From: Denitrobaculum sp965225735
GTDB lineage: Bacteria; Pseudomonadota; Alphaproteobacteria; Kiloniellales; Kiloniellaceae
Assembly (NCBI GenBank): GCA_965225735.1
Contig: CBDDBN010000027.1
Location: 1 to 64,000 of the forward strand
Reading direction: 5' to 3'
DNA: 64,000 bases
In this document: positions 1-8,557 of the stretch, piece by piece
Layout: each line of letters begins with the position of its first letter
Position numbering within the stretch: position 1 is the first letter of the stretch
Position numbers and translations under genes: made by a program
Notes under the pieces: generated by a model
The model's database searches: none
Told to the model about the DNA's origin: nothing
Seen by the model: the letters and a program-made list of their open reading frames with translations, nothing else

Positions 1-838
1 CATGGGCAAGACGACCTTTGCAACCAACGTGTCGTTCCATGCGGCCTCGAACAATAAGGTCGTGAAGGATCCTTCCGGCGAGATGGTCGAGGAGCCTCAG
101 GTGGTGGCTTTCTTTTCGCTGGAAATGTCCGCGGAGCAGTTGGCCACGCGTATTCTCTCGGAGCAGGCGCATGTCCGCTCCGATTCCATGCGGCGCGGCG
201 AAATTCACGACACGGAGTTCGAGCGCCTGTTTCAGGCCAGCCGCAAGCTGCACAGCCTGAAGATGTTTATCGACGACACGCCTGCTCTAACCATCCCAGC
301 GCTTCGGACCCGGACCCGGCGGCTCAAGCGCCAGCATGGTCTGGATCTTATTGTCATCGACTATCTGCAGCTGATGCAGGGCGCACCCGGGCGCCGAAGT
401 GAGAACCGGGTGCAGGAGGTCTCTGAGATCACCCGTGGTCTGAAGGGTATCGCGAAGGAACTGAATGTTCCCGTCATCGCCCTTTCCCAGCTATCGCGTC
501 AAACCGAGCAGCGCGACGACAAGCGGCCCCAGCTTTCTGATCTGCGCGAATCCGGCTCGATCGAACAGGACGCGGATATGGTGGTCTTCCTCTATCGCGA
601 AGAATACTATCTGGCCCGCGAAAAACCGGGACCGCGCGCCAATGAAACGCCGGAGAAGTTTCGCGAACGCATGGCGCAGTATGACGAGAACCTCGAAGCC
701 TCACGCAACAAGGCCGAGGTCATCATCGCCAAACAGCGCCACGGGCCGATCGGTACGGTCGAACTGGGCTTCAGCGGCGAGTTCACGCAGTTCAGCGACC
801 TTGCGCCCGATGACCATTTGCCCGACGCAAACTACTAA
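1..838 (+). CDS. dnaB: Replicative DNA helicase DnaB, C-terminal part (5' end outside window)
   Basis: Hexameric helicase that unwinds DNA at the replication fork. The window opens inside the Walker A loop (MGKTT), so only the RecA-like C-terminal ATPase domain is present, about 279 residues. Visible marks are the Walker B stretch (LIVIDYLQLM, around residues 116-125), the conserved SQLSR segment, and the arginine-finger region SGSIEQDADMVVFLYRE typical of DnaB. The reading frame runs off the left edge; the ATG at position 2 is an internal methionine, not a start. An insert with EKPGPRANETPEKF lies between the DnaB core strands, as is common in alphaproteobacteria. alr follows after 14 bases on the same strand, so the two may be cotranscribed. 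Identity is secure; only the N-terminal half is unseen. Confidence 0.96.
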   Translation, partial: MGKTTFATNVSFHAASNNKVVKDPSGEMVEEPQVVAFFSLEMSAEQLATRILSEQAHVRSDSMRRGEIHDTEFERLFQASRKLHSLKMFIDDTPALTIPALRTRTRRLKRQHGLDLIVIDYLQLMQGAPGRRSENRVQEVSEITRGLKGIAKELNVPVIALSQLSRQTEQRDDKRPQLSDLRESGSIEQDADMVVFLYREEYYLAREKPGPRANETPEKFRERMAQYDENLEASRNKAEVIIAKQRHGPIGTVELGFSGEFTQFSDLAPDDHLPDANY

Positions 839-852
839 CCATCTGTACCTAT

Positions 853-2001
853 ATGAACGCACAGTCCGACGACAGGAACCTTGACGATCCGGCCGCAGAG
901 CGCGCCGGCGCCCTTCTCACTATTGATCTGACGGCAATCGCCGAAAACTACCGCCGACTTTGCGTGCAGATCGGGACCGGGCTCGAGTGCGCCGCCGCGG
1001 TGAAAGCCGATGCTTACGGTCTCGGTATTGCCAAGGTCGGTCCCGCTCTAGCCGCGGCCGGCGTTAAGCGTTTTTTCGTCGCACATTTCGATGAAGCTGT
1101 AACGCTGAAGGCTGTGCTCGACAAAATCGCGACCAACGTGGAGATCTACGTCCTCAACGGCCTGACCGCGGCCCCGTCCTCGGAATTTCTGGCCCAGGAC
1201 ATCCGGCCTGTTCTCAACAGCCTGGGTGAAATCGAACGCTGGAGTGGCTTGGCGAAGTCTGAACAGCAGCGCCTGCCAGCTGCGATCCATGTTGACACGG
1301 GCATGTGCCGACTCGGCTTACCGGACAAGGAATTTCGGGCACTTCTAGAACGTCGCGAGCTGCTGGATGGGATCGAGCTCCGGCTCGTCATGAGCCATTT
1401 GGCCTGCGCTGACGCGCCCGAGCACCCGCTCAATCACGCCCAACTCGAAGCTTTTCGGGAAGTCGCAGCGGCTTTCCCCGAAACGCCTGCAAGCTTCGCC
1501 AACTCCTCAGGGATCTTCCTCGGATCCGGCTATCATTTCGATATCGCCCGCCCCGGTGTCGCGCTTTACGGCATCAATCCGACCCCTGGAAAACCCAGTC
1601 CCATGCGGCAAGTGGTTCGACTCCAAGGGAAAATCCTGCAGGTCCGCGAGATTGACGCTCCACAGACCGTTGGTTATGGTGCCGCCCATCAGGCAGTCGG
1701 GCCGATGCGGATCGCAACTGTAGCTGTAGGCTACGCGGATGGTTATCTGCGCTGTCTGTCTGGCAGGGGGCACGCCTGGATCGGCGATCGCCGAATTGAT
1801 CTGGTGGGACGCGTATCCATGGACCTCATAACACTCGACGTGACGTCTGTACCCGAAGACGCCGCCCGACCCGGCACCATGGTCGATCTCCTAGACCCGG
1901 AAAGAGGTGCTGATGCCCTGGCCGATGAGGCCGGCACAATCGGCTATGAGATTCTAACCTCACTGGGACAGCGTTATCATCGGCGTTATATAGGCGGCTG
2001 A
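853..2001 (+). CDS. alr: Alanine racemase
   Basis: PLP enzyme that interconverts L- and D-alanine and supplies D-Ala for peptidoglycan. The PLP-binding lysine is in the signature AAVKADAYGLG (Lys51). The second catalytic residue is the tyrosine of VGYGAAH (about residue 275), in the C-terminal beta domain. The length of 382 residues is normal. An ATG at 853 gives a 20-residue leader before the first strand LLTIDLTAIAENYR. Placement after dnaB is a recurrent order in Rhodospirillales and other alphaproteobacteria. mlaE begins 3 bases after the stop, so expression with the lipid-transport genes is likely. Confidence 0.96.
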   Translation: MNAQSDDRNLDDPAAERAGALLTIDLTAIAENYRRLCVQIGTGLECAAAVKADAYGLGIAKVGPALAAAGVKRFFVAHFDEAVTLKAVLDKIATNVEIYVLNGLTAAPSSEFLAQDIRPVLNSLGEIERWSGLAKSEQQRLPAAIHVDTGMCRLGLPDKEFRALLERRELLDGIELRLVMSHLACADAPEHPLNHAQLEAFREVAAAFPETPASFANSSGIFLGSGYHFDIARPGVALYGINPTPGKPSPMRQVVRLQGKILQVREIDAPQTVGYGAAHQAVGPMRIATVAVGYADGYLRCLSGRGHAWIGDRRIDLVGRVSMDLITLDVTSVPEDAARPGTMVDLLDPERGADALADEAGTIGYEILTSLGQRYHRRYIGG

Positions 2002-2004
2002 CGA

Positions 2005-2778
2005 ATGCCAGTACTCCAGCCTGTCGGTCGGACCTTTATCGCCTTCCTCGAGGTCGCTGGGCGTCTCTCGATTTTTGCCATCGCCGCCATAACCCATTGT
2101 TTCCGGCCCCCTATTTATCCGCGCTTGATCGGTCGTCAGATGCTGGAGGTCGGCTACTACTCGCTTCCGGTCGTCGGTCTGACGGCCATCTTCACCGGCA
2201 TGGTCCTGGCTCTGCAAAGCTATACCGGTTTCGCGCGCTTCTCGGCCGAAAGCGCCATTCCCAACGTTGTGATCGTCTCGATCACACGCGAACTGGGACC
2301 GGTGTTGGCGGGCCTGATGGTCGCCGGGCGCGTCGGCGCTGCGATGGCTGCGGAAATCGGAACCATGCGCGTGACCGAGCAAATCGACGCGCTCTACACA
2401 CTCTCGACAAATCCCTTTAAATACCTGGTCGCGCCGCGCCTGATCGCAGGCATCGTCACCTTGCCGATCCTGGTGCTGATCGCCGATATCATCGGCGTCT
2501 TCGGCGGTTACCTGGTTTCGATCTATAAACTGGGCTTCAATCCGGCGACTTATATCACAAACACCATCGATTTCGTTCAGGTGCAAGACGTCGTCTCAGG
2601 CCTGGTCAAAGCTGCCGTATTCGGCTTTCTCGTAACTCTAATGGGCTGCTATCACGGCTACCATTCGCGCGGTGGCGCGCAAGGTGTCGGCACGGCAACC
2701 ACCAACGCAGTGGTCTCGGCCTCTATCCTTATCCTCTGCTTCAACTACTTCATCACCGAGCTCTTTTTCGCCCAATGA
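2005..2778 (+). CDS. mlaE: MlaE-type permease of the phospholipid ABC transporter
   Basis: Inner-membrane permease of the Mla (YrbE/Ttg2B) system, which moves phospholipid between outer and inner membranes. The 257-residue protein has several hydrophobic segments and the family core around FTGMVLALQSYTGFARF, followed by the conserved cytoplasmic helix GPVLAGLMVAGRVGAAMAAEIGTM (residues about 93-116) thought to contact the ATPase. The stop codon overlaps the mlaF start in ATGA, indicating translational coupling. No mlaD follows here; a mlaC-like gene lies near 42.2 kb. Very likely the Mla permease, although some MlaE homologues serve other MCE systems. Confidence 0.93.
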   Translation: MPVLQPVGRTFIAFLEVAGRLSIFAIAAITHCFRPPIYPRLIGRQMLEVGYYSLPVVGLTAIFTGMVLALQSYTGFARFSAESAIPNVVIVSITRELGPVLAGLMVAGRVGAAMAAEIGTMRVTEQIDALYTLSTNPFKYLVAPRLIAGIVTLPILVLIADIIGVFGGYLVSIYKLGFNPATYITNTIDFVQVQDVVSGLVKAAVFGFLVTLMGCYHGYHSRGGAQGVGTATTNAVVSASILILCFNYFITELFFAQ

Positions 2779-3569
2779 CCGAACCCAGTGCACTCAAGGC
2801 TACGCCCAAGATCGAGATTCGCGGCCTGCGGAAGGTTTTCGGCGACAAGGTCATCCTAGATGGCGTCGATCTGGACATCGGTAAGGGCGAATCGGTCCTG
2901 GTGATCGGAGGCTCCGGTTCGGGCAAATCCGTCCTGCTTAAGTGCATTCTCGGCCTGCTCCACCCCGACGCTGGCAGCATCAAGGTCGACGGCCAGGAGG
3001 TGGTTGGCCTTTACGGCAGCGCCCTGGAAGAGGTTCGGGCCAAGTTCGGCATGCTCTTCCAGAACGCGGCCCTCTTCGACTCCCTTCCGGTCTGGGAGAA
3101 CGTCGCCTTCGGCCTCATCCAAGGTAAGCGTATGGATCGGGGCGAAGCCAAGCAGGTGGCCCTGGAAAAGCTGGCCGCGGTCGGCCTGAATGCGGATGTC
3201 GCGGAACTTTCGCCTGCGGAGCTTTCCGGCGGCATGCGCAAGCGGGTCGGTCTTGCCCGTGCGATCGCCACCAACCCCGAGATCATATTCTTCGACGAAC
3301 CAACCACCGGTCTCGATCCGATCATGGGCGACGTTATCGACCGGCTGATCGTCCAGTGTGTCCGCGGTCTGGGGGCCACCGCGCTCTCGATCACCCACGA
3401 CATGGCCAGCGCACGCCGTATCTCGGATCGGGTCGCCATGTTGTTTAAAGGCAAAATCATCTGGTCTGGTCCGACCGAAAGCATAGATAACTCGGGTAAT
3501 GCTTACGTCGAGCAATTCATCAACGGCAACTCTGAAGGCCCGATCCAGATGGAAGTGAGGTCGCTGTGA
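2775..3569 (+). CDS. mlaF: MlaF-type ABC transporter ATPase
   Basis: ATP-binding subunit that powers the MlaE permease. Domains in order: Walker A GGSGSGKS (about residues 45-52), Q-loop FGMLFQNAALFDSLPV, ABC signature LSGGMRKRVGLARA (about 150-163), Walker B FFDEPTTGLDP (about 173-183) and the switch histidine in ITHDM. The LSGGM signature and the AALFDSL segment are typical of Mla/Ttg2A ATPases. The start ATG lies within the mlaE stop (4-base overlap). The length of 264 residues is usual. Confidence 0.94.
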   Translation: MTEPSALKATPKIEIRGLRKVFGDKVILDGVDLDIGKGESVLVIGGSGSGKSVLLKCILGLLHPDAGSIKVDGQEVVGLYGSALEEVRAKFGMLFQNAALFDSLPVWENVAFGLIQGKRMDRGEAKQVALEKLAAVGLNADVAELSPAELSGGMRKRVGLARAIATNPEIIFFDEPTTGLDPIMGDVIDRLIVQCVRGLGATALSITHDMASARRISDRVAMLFKGKIIWSGPTESIDNSGNAYVEQFINGNSEGPIQMEVRSL

Positions 3570-3610
3570 TCACGGCCCGCATTCTCTCTCTAGCGGGATA
3601 ACGCCTCCCT

Positions 3611-5071
3611 ATGGCTAAATCCCAGTCCCGCTACGTCTGCCAGTCTTGCGGCGCCGTCACGGCAAAGTGGAGCGGCCGCTGCGAATCCTGCAACGAATGG
3701 AACTCCATCATTGAGGAGGCACCCCAGGAATCCGTTCCGGGCGGCCTTGGACGCAGCGGTGGTCTGTCAGGTTCCAGGCGCAGCGCGGGTAAAAAGCTGG
3801 AATTCGTCGCACTAGAGGGCACCAGCGAACAGGCCCCGCGGCTGCCGACTGGTATCGCCGAATTCGATCGCGTGTGCGGTGGCGGACTGGTTAAGGGGTC
3901 CGCGGTTCTGATCGGCGGCGATCCAGGCATCGGTAAATCGACACTCCTCACACAAGCCGTGGCCGCACTGGGTAACAGCAAGAACCCGCAGCAACCGCCT
4001 GTACAGTGCGCATACATCTCCGGTGAGGAAGCGGTCGATCAGGTCCGGCTCCGGGCCAAACGGCTAGGACTGAGCGGCACAGACATCCTGCTGGCGGCGG
4101 CAACCTCGGTAAGGGATATCTCGGCCAGCCTGGACAACAATCAGGCGCCGCGGGTCGTCGTCGTCGATTCCATCCAGACCATGTATGTCGACAGTCTGGA
4201 TTCGGCGCCCGGCACCGTGACCCAGGTTCGCGCCTCCGCGCAGGAACTGATCAGGCTCGCGAAACGGCGCGGCTTCGCGCTTCTCCTGGTTGGACACGTC
4301 ACCAAGGAAGGCGTCATCGCCGGGCCGAAGGTGCTGGAACACATGGTCGATACGGTGCTCACCTTCGAAGGCGAGCGCGGCCACCCCTTCCGCATTCTGC
4401 GGGCGGTCAAGAACCGCTTTGGACCGACCGACGAAATCGGTGTCTTCGAGATGACGGAAGACGGCCTGAGCGAGGTTGCCAACCCCTCTGCCCTCTTTTT
4501 GGCCGAGCGTCGCGGCAACGTCTCCGGCTCCGCCGTCTTCGCCGGATTGGAGGGCTCGCGCCCGGTTCTGGTGGAAATACAAGCGCTGGTTTCACCCTCA
4601 CCGCAGGCAACACCACGCCGGGCTGTGATCGGCTGGGACACTGGCCGCCTGGCCATGGTTTTAGCCGTTCTTGAAGCCAGATGCGGGCTGGCGCTGGCCG
4701 GCAATGAGGTATATTTAAACGTTGCTGGCGGGTTACGGATTGGTGAACCCGCCGCGGACTTGGCAGTGGCGGCCGCATTGGTCTCCGCAGCCACGGATCA
4801 GGCGGTAACGGATGAAACGGTGGTTTTTGGCGAAATCGGCCTTTCGGGCGAGGTACGCGCCGTCAGCCAGGCGGACACACGCTTGAAGGAAGCGGCGAAG
4901 CTGGGCTTCACGCGTGCCCTGATTCCGCCCAGAAGATCACGTAAAAAGAAGCGCGAATCGGATCACGGCCTTGAGATCAGGGAGATCGAGCATCTGCAGG
5001 ATCTCGTCGCCATGTTCGCCGCAAAGTCGGTTCGTCGGCGGAATCACGACCCCGAGCCAGAGGTTCTTTAG
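3611..5071 (+). CDS. radA: DNA repair protein RadA
   Basis: RecA-like helicase that promotes branch migration during recombinational repair. The N-terminus has a four-cysteine zinc finger (CQSCG and CESC, residues 10-28). The Walker A loop is GGDPGIGKST (about 102-111). The RadA-specific KNRFG motif is at about residue 266, and a Lon-protease-like fold fills the C-terminus (ending around DLVAMFAAK). The length of 486 residues is slightly above the usual 455-460. It lies 41 bases after mlaF, and cvpA starts 8 bases after its stop. Confidence 0.96.
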   Translation: MAKSQSRYVCQSCGAVTAKWSGRCESCNEWNSIIEEAPQESVPGGLGRSGGLSGSRRSAGKKLEFVALEGTSEQAPRLPTGIAEFDRVCGGGLVKGSAVLIGGDPGIGKSTLLTQAVAALGNSKNPQQPPVQCAYISGEEAVDQVRLRAKRLGLSGTDILLAAATSVRDISASLDNNQAPRVVVVDSIQTMYVDSLDSAPGTVTQVRASAQELIRLAKRRGFALLLVGHVTKEGVIAGPKVLEHMVDTVLTFEGERGHPFRILRAVKNRFGPTDEIGVFEMTEDGLSEVANPSALFLAERRGNVSGSAVFAGLEGSRPVLVEIQALVSPSPQATPRRAVIGWDTGRLAMVLAVLEARCGLALAGNEVYLNVAGGLRIGEPAADLAVAAALVSAATDQAVTDETVVFGEIGLSGEVRAVSQADTRLKEAAKLGFTRALIPPRRSRKKKRESDHGLEIREIEHLQDLVAMFAAKSVRRRNHDPEPEVL

Positions 5072-5079
5072 AGCAACGC

Positions 5080-5781
5080 ATGGACAATCTGCCCATTAAC
5101 ATCGCGGATATCTTCGTCATTGCGGTGGTCGTCATTTCAGGCATCTTCGCGCTGTTCCGCGGCTTGGTGCACGAGGTGCTCGCGGTCGGCTCCTGGATCG
5201 GCGCGGGTTTTGCCACCCTCTACGGCTTCAGCCACGCTCTGCCCTATGTGAAGCAAGTGATCACGGTCGATTTCTTTGCCGAAGTCACGACCGGTGTCGT
5301 GCTCTTTCTCGCTGTGCTGATCATTCTGAACATTCTCACCCGGATGCTGTGCCAGCACATCCGGAACAGCAGCCTCGGACCGCTCGATCGTACGCTCGGC
5401 ATGCTGTTCGGGTTTGCTCGCGGCGCTGTCATCGTCTGCGTCGCCTGGATTGCCTACAACTACATCATCCCGCAGCAGGATCATCCGGCCTGGATCGAGG
5501 AAGCCCGTACCAAGCCCCTCGTCGTGCAAGGTGCTGCCTTGTTAGACGAACTGGTACCCGAGCAATACCGCCGCGAGGCCGAAGGCACGGCGCGCGGTGC
5601 CCTCGACAAGGCCCAGGACCTGCAAAAGGCCAACCAAACCTTTCAAGACATCGTTTCTCCTCGGCCGCAGGCGGAAGCCGCGGAAGGAGAGCCAGAATAC
5701 AATCGGCTGATGCGCGAGCAGATGCGCCGTGCAATCGAGGCCGCCGGAGATAGCGAGCCACTGGGAGAGCAGGCCCAATGA
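5080..5781 (+). CDS. cvpA: CvpA family membrane protein
   Basis: Inner-membrane protein named for colicin V production in E. coli; its biochemical role is unsettled. Four hydrophobic segments fill residues 1-125 (IADIFVIAVVVISGIFALFR opens the first). The conserved GPLDRTLGMLFGFARG stretch before the fourth segment is the CvpA family hallmark. The last 100 residues are hydrophilic and probably cytoplasmic or disordered. The gene overlaps purF in ATGA, and cvpA-purF is a classic pairing in proteobacteria, which supports both the call and cotranscription. Confidence 0.9.
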   Translation: MDNLPINIADIFVIAVVVISGIFALFRGLVHEVLAVGSWIGAGFATLYGFSHALPYVKQVITVDFFAEVTTGVVLFLAVLIILNILTRMLCQHIRNSSLGPLDRTLGMLFGFARGAVIVCVAWIAYNYIIPQQDHPAWIEEARTKPLVVQGAALLDELVPEQYRREAEGTARGALDKAQDLQKANQTFQDIVSPRPQAEAAEGEPEYNRLMREQMRRAIEAAGDSEPLGEQAQ

Positions 5782-7232
5782 TGACCACCGATCCCTTCGA
5801 TGACGATAAGCTGCGCGAGGAGTGCGGTGTTTTCGGCATCTTCGGAAATGACGATGCAGCCGCGCTGGCGGCTCTCGGCCTTCACGCCTTGCAGCACCGT
5901 GGCCAAGAAGCCGCTGGTATCGTGGCCTACGACGGCGAACAGTTCAATGCCCACCGCGACCTGGGCCATGTCGGCGATATCTTTTCTTCTGGCGATGTGA
6001 TGACCCGTTTGAGCGGTCACTCGGCGATCGGCCATGTGCGCTATTCGACCACCGGCGAAACCGCGCTCCGCAACGTCCAGCCGTTGTTCGCGGATCTCCA
6101 CTACGGCGGCTTTGCGCTTGCGCACAATGGCAACCTGACCAATGCCCGGCATCTGCGCCAGGACCTGGTCCGGAACGGCTCGCTGTTCCAGTCGACCATG
6201 GACACGGAAGTCATCATTCATCTGATCGCGACCTCCCGCGGCGTGACGCTGATCGACCGGATGATCGAAGCCGTCCGTAAGATCGAAGGCGCCTACTCCC
6301 TTGTCGCGATCACGGACAGCAGCGTTATCGCCCTGCGCGACCCGCTGGGCGTTCGCCCGCTGGTGCTCGGCAAGCTGGGCGATGCCTATGTCGTCGCCTC
6401 TGAGACCTGCGCGCTGGACATCATCGGCGCAGAGTTCGTACGCGATGTAGAGGCCGGGGAAATGATCGTGCTGGATTCGGACGGTCTGCGATCCCTGCGC
6501 CCCTTCCCAGAGCTCAAACAGCGCGCCTGCATCTTCGAATTCATCTATTTCGCTCGGCCGGACTCAATCATGGAAGGCCACAGTATCTACGAAGCCCGCA
6601 AACGGATCGGCGTCGAGTTAGCCAACGAGAACCCGGTCGGGGCCGATGTGGTCATCCCCGTGCCCGATTCGGGTGTGCCGGCCGCCATCGGTTACGCCGC
6701 GGAAGCCGGCATTCCCTTTGAGCTCGGCATCATTCGTAACCACTACGTCGGGCGGACCTTTATCGAGCCGGGACAGCAAATCCGCCACCTGGGCGTCCGC
6801 CTCAAACACAACGCGAACCGCGGCATGATCGAGGGCAAACGGGTCATTCTGGTGGATGACTCCATCGTTCGTGGCACCACCTCGATCAAGATCGTCGAGA
6901 TGGTCCGGGCAGCAGGCGCATCAGAGGTTCACATGCGGATCGCCGCGCCGCCGACATCGCATTCCTGCTTCTACGGGATCGACACACCCGAGAGCAGCGA
7001 GCTCCTGGCTTCGCGCATGACGGTGGAAAAGATGGCAGAGCACATCGGGGTCGATTCGCTGGCCTTCATATCGATGGATGGCCTCTATAGAGCCATGGGC
7101 GAAGCCGGGCGCGATAACGAAGCCCCGCAGTTCTGCGACGCCTGCTTTACCGGGGACTATCCTACGCGACTGACCGATCACGACGAGCCTGCGACCGTGC
7201 CGCAACTATCCTTGCTGGCAGAGCTTGCCTGA
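5778..7232 (+). CDS. purF: Amidophosphoribosyltransferase
   Basis: First committed enzyme of purine synthesis: PRPP plus glutamine gives phosphoribosylamine. The catalytic Cys16 (in EECGVFGIFG) would be exposed by removal of a 15-residue propeptide. Next comes the class II glutaminase domain, then the phosphoribosyltransferase domain with the PRPP loop VILVDDSIVRGTTS (about residues 356-369). Cysteines in RACIF, HSCFYG and FCDACF match the 4Fe-4S ligands of the Bacillus-type enzyme. The 484-residue length fits. The start overlaps the cvpA stop; a second in-frame ATG directly follows the first. Confidence 0.97.
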   Translation: MMTTDPFDDDKLREECGVFGIFGNDDAAALAALGLHALQHRGQEAAGIVAYDGEQFNAHRDLGHVGDIFSSGDVMTRLSGHSAIGHVRYSTTGETALRNVQPLFADLHYGGFALAHNGNLTNARHLRQDLVRNGSLFQSTMDTEVIIHLIATSRGVTLIDRMIEAVRKIEGAYSLVAITDSSVIALRDPLGVRPLVLGKLGDAYVVASETCALDIIGAEFVRDVEAGEMIVLDSDGLRSLRPFPELKQRACIFEFIYFARPDSIMEGHSIYEARKRIGVELANENPVGADVVIPVPDSGVPAAIGYAAEAGIPFELGIIRNHYVGRTFIEPGQQIRHLGVRLKHNANRGMIEGKRVILVDDSIVRGTTSIKIVEMVRAAGASEVHMRIAAPPTSHSCFYGIDTPESSELLASRMTVEKMAEHIGVDSLAFISMDGLYRAMGEAGRDNEAPQFCDACFTGDYPTRLTDHDEPATVPQLSLLAELA

Positions 7233-7289
7233 CGCTTTGGGCTTCATCGAACACAAACTTATCGGCGGAAAGAAACGGTACGCGCCGTC

Positions 7290-7793
7290 ATGCCGTTAAT
7301 CGCCAGGGCCGTCTACCTGACCGCAGCAGCGCTTGGCGGTTCGACCAGCTCTCAATTTCCCGAGTTCTTCCAGCAGTACGTTCAGCGGCTGGGCGGGCAT
7401 CTGGATCAGGCGGTTCTTCAGGCGAACCGAATCAAGGATGCCGCCGCCGCGGAAAAGCTTTCGCTTTCCGACTATCTGGACAGCTTTTTGACCAGCCAGG
7501 TATCGGCGCACCGTCGACAGGGCGAAATTCTCGTGCAGGAACTCGACGACGTAGAGCGCCTGCGCAACAGCCTCGAAGCCCTGATGCAGTCGCCGGTCTG
7601 GCAAAGGCCCTTCGTGATGGCATCGCAGGCCGAGCCGGATATACTGCAGGCTGCCGCGACAGCCTTCAAACCCGCGATTCCGATTACCCCTGAGGGCTTT
7701 GTCTACGCCGCCGTCGGCGGCATTCTTGGTCTGATTTTCTTAAAGCTTCTTCGTTCCACAACATCACTCTTTCGCAGAAAAGCCTCCCAATGA
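7290..7793 (+). CDS. DUF2937 family protein
   Basis: Small protein of unknown function, 167 residues. The N-terminus has a weak hydrophobic stretch and the family-like segment SQFPEFFQQYVQRLGGHLDQ (residues 21-40). A hydrophilic, probably helical middle follows, then one clear transmembrane segment near the C-terminus (FVYAAVGGILGLIFLKLL, about 137-154) with a basic tail. Its stop overlaps the start of the SDR gene in ATGA. Assignment to DUF2937 rests on recalled family pattern, not on a search. The role is unknown. Confidence 0.75.
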   Translation: MPLIARAVYLTAAALGGSTSSQFPEFFQQYVQRLGGHLDQAVLQANRIKDAAAAEKLSLSDYLDSFLTSQVSAHRRQGEILVQELDDVERLRNSLEALMQSPVWQRPFVMASQAEPDILQAAATAFKPAIPITPEGFVYAAVGGILGLIFLKLLRSTTSLFRRKASQ

Positions 7794-8542
7794 CTGAAGA
7801 AACGACAAAGCAGGAATCATCTGTCACAGGTAGCGGACGCCTTGAAGGCCGTATCGCCCTGATCACCGGTGCATCGCGCGGAATCGGCGCCGCCGTCGCC
7901 AAACGCTACGCCGCCGAAGGTGCACAGCTCATTCTGGTCGCCAAAACCGTTGGCGGCCTCGAGGAGATCGACGACGAGGTCCGGGCCGCGGGCGGTGCGC
8001 CAGCCACGCTGGTTCCACTCGATCTGCGTAACTTCGACGCCATCGATCAGATGGGCGCCTCGATCTATCAGCGCTTTGGACGGCTCGACATCCTGGTTGG
8101 AAATGCAGGTCTCTTGGGCAGCCTTTCGCCAGTCGGTCACATCACCCCTAAGGTCTGGACCGAGACCATGGACATTAACGTGACGGCAAACTGGCGCCTG
8201 CTGCGTAGTTTCGATCCACTGCTGAAACTCTCCGAAGCCGGCCGCGCAATCTTCGTAACCTCGGGCGCAGCTACGAAAAACAAAGCCTACTGGTCGATCT
8301 ACAGTGCCAGCAAAGCGGCGCTCAATTCTTTGGTCCAGGTCTACGCCGCGGAAAACGAAAAGACCAACGTCCGCGCCAACCTGCTCTCTCCCGGCCCGAT
8401 CAGAACGACCATGCGCGCCAAGGCCTTTCCGGGCGAGGATCCGGAAACGCTTCGCACCCCGGAAGAGATCACCGATCTCTTTGTCGAGTTAGCCTCTGCC
8501 GAGTGCCAGCACAACGGCGAAATCCTACGGGTGCCGGACTGA
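7790..8542 (+). CDS. Short-chain dehydrogenase/reductase
   Basis: NAD(P)-dependent oxidoreductase of the classical SDR family; the substrate cannot be named. The cofactor loop is TGASRGIG (about residues 26-33), NAGLLG matches the NNAG-type motif, the catalytic serine is in FVTSGAATKN, and the Tyr-Lys pair is in YSASKAAL. The 250-residue length is typical. It is translationally coupled to the DUF2937 gene and converges on der, with only 15 bases between the stops. Confidence 0.92.
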   Translation: MTEETTKQESSVTGSGRLEGRIALITGASRGIGAAVAKRYAAEGAQLILVAKTVGGLEEIDDEVRAAGGAPATLVPLDLRNFDAIDQMGASIYQRFGRLDILVGNAGLLGSLSPVGHITPKVWTETMDINVTANWRLLRSFDPLLKLSEAGRAIFVTSGAATKNKAYWSIYSASKAALNSLVQVYAAENEKTNVRANLLSPGPIRTTMRAKAFPGEDPETLRTPEEITDLFVELASAECQHNGEILRVPD

Positions 8543-8557
8543 CTCCAGCATTAGGAG

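Noticed and set aside
1960..2586. 208-codon open frame on the minus strand over mlaE
   Set aside because: It is an antisense shadow of a clear mlaE gene and shows no family-like sequence.
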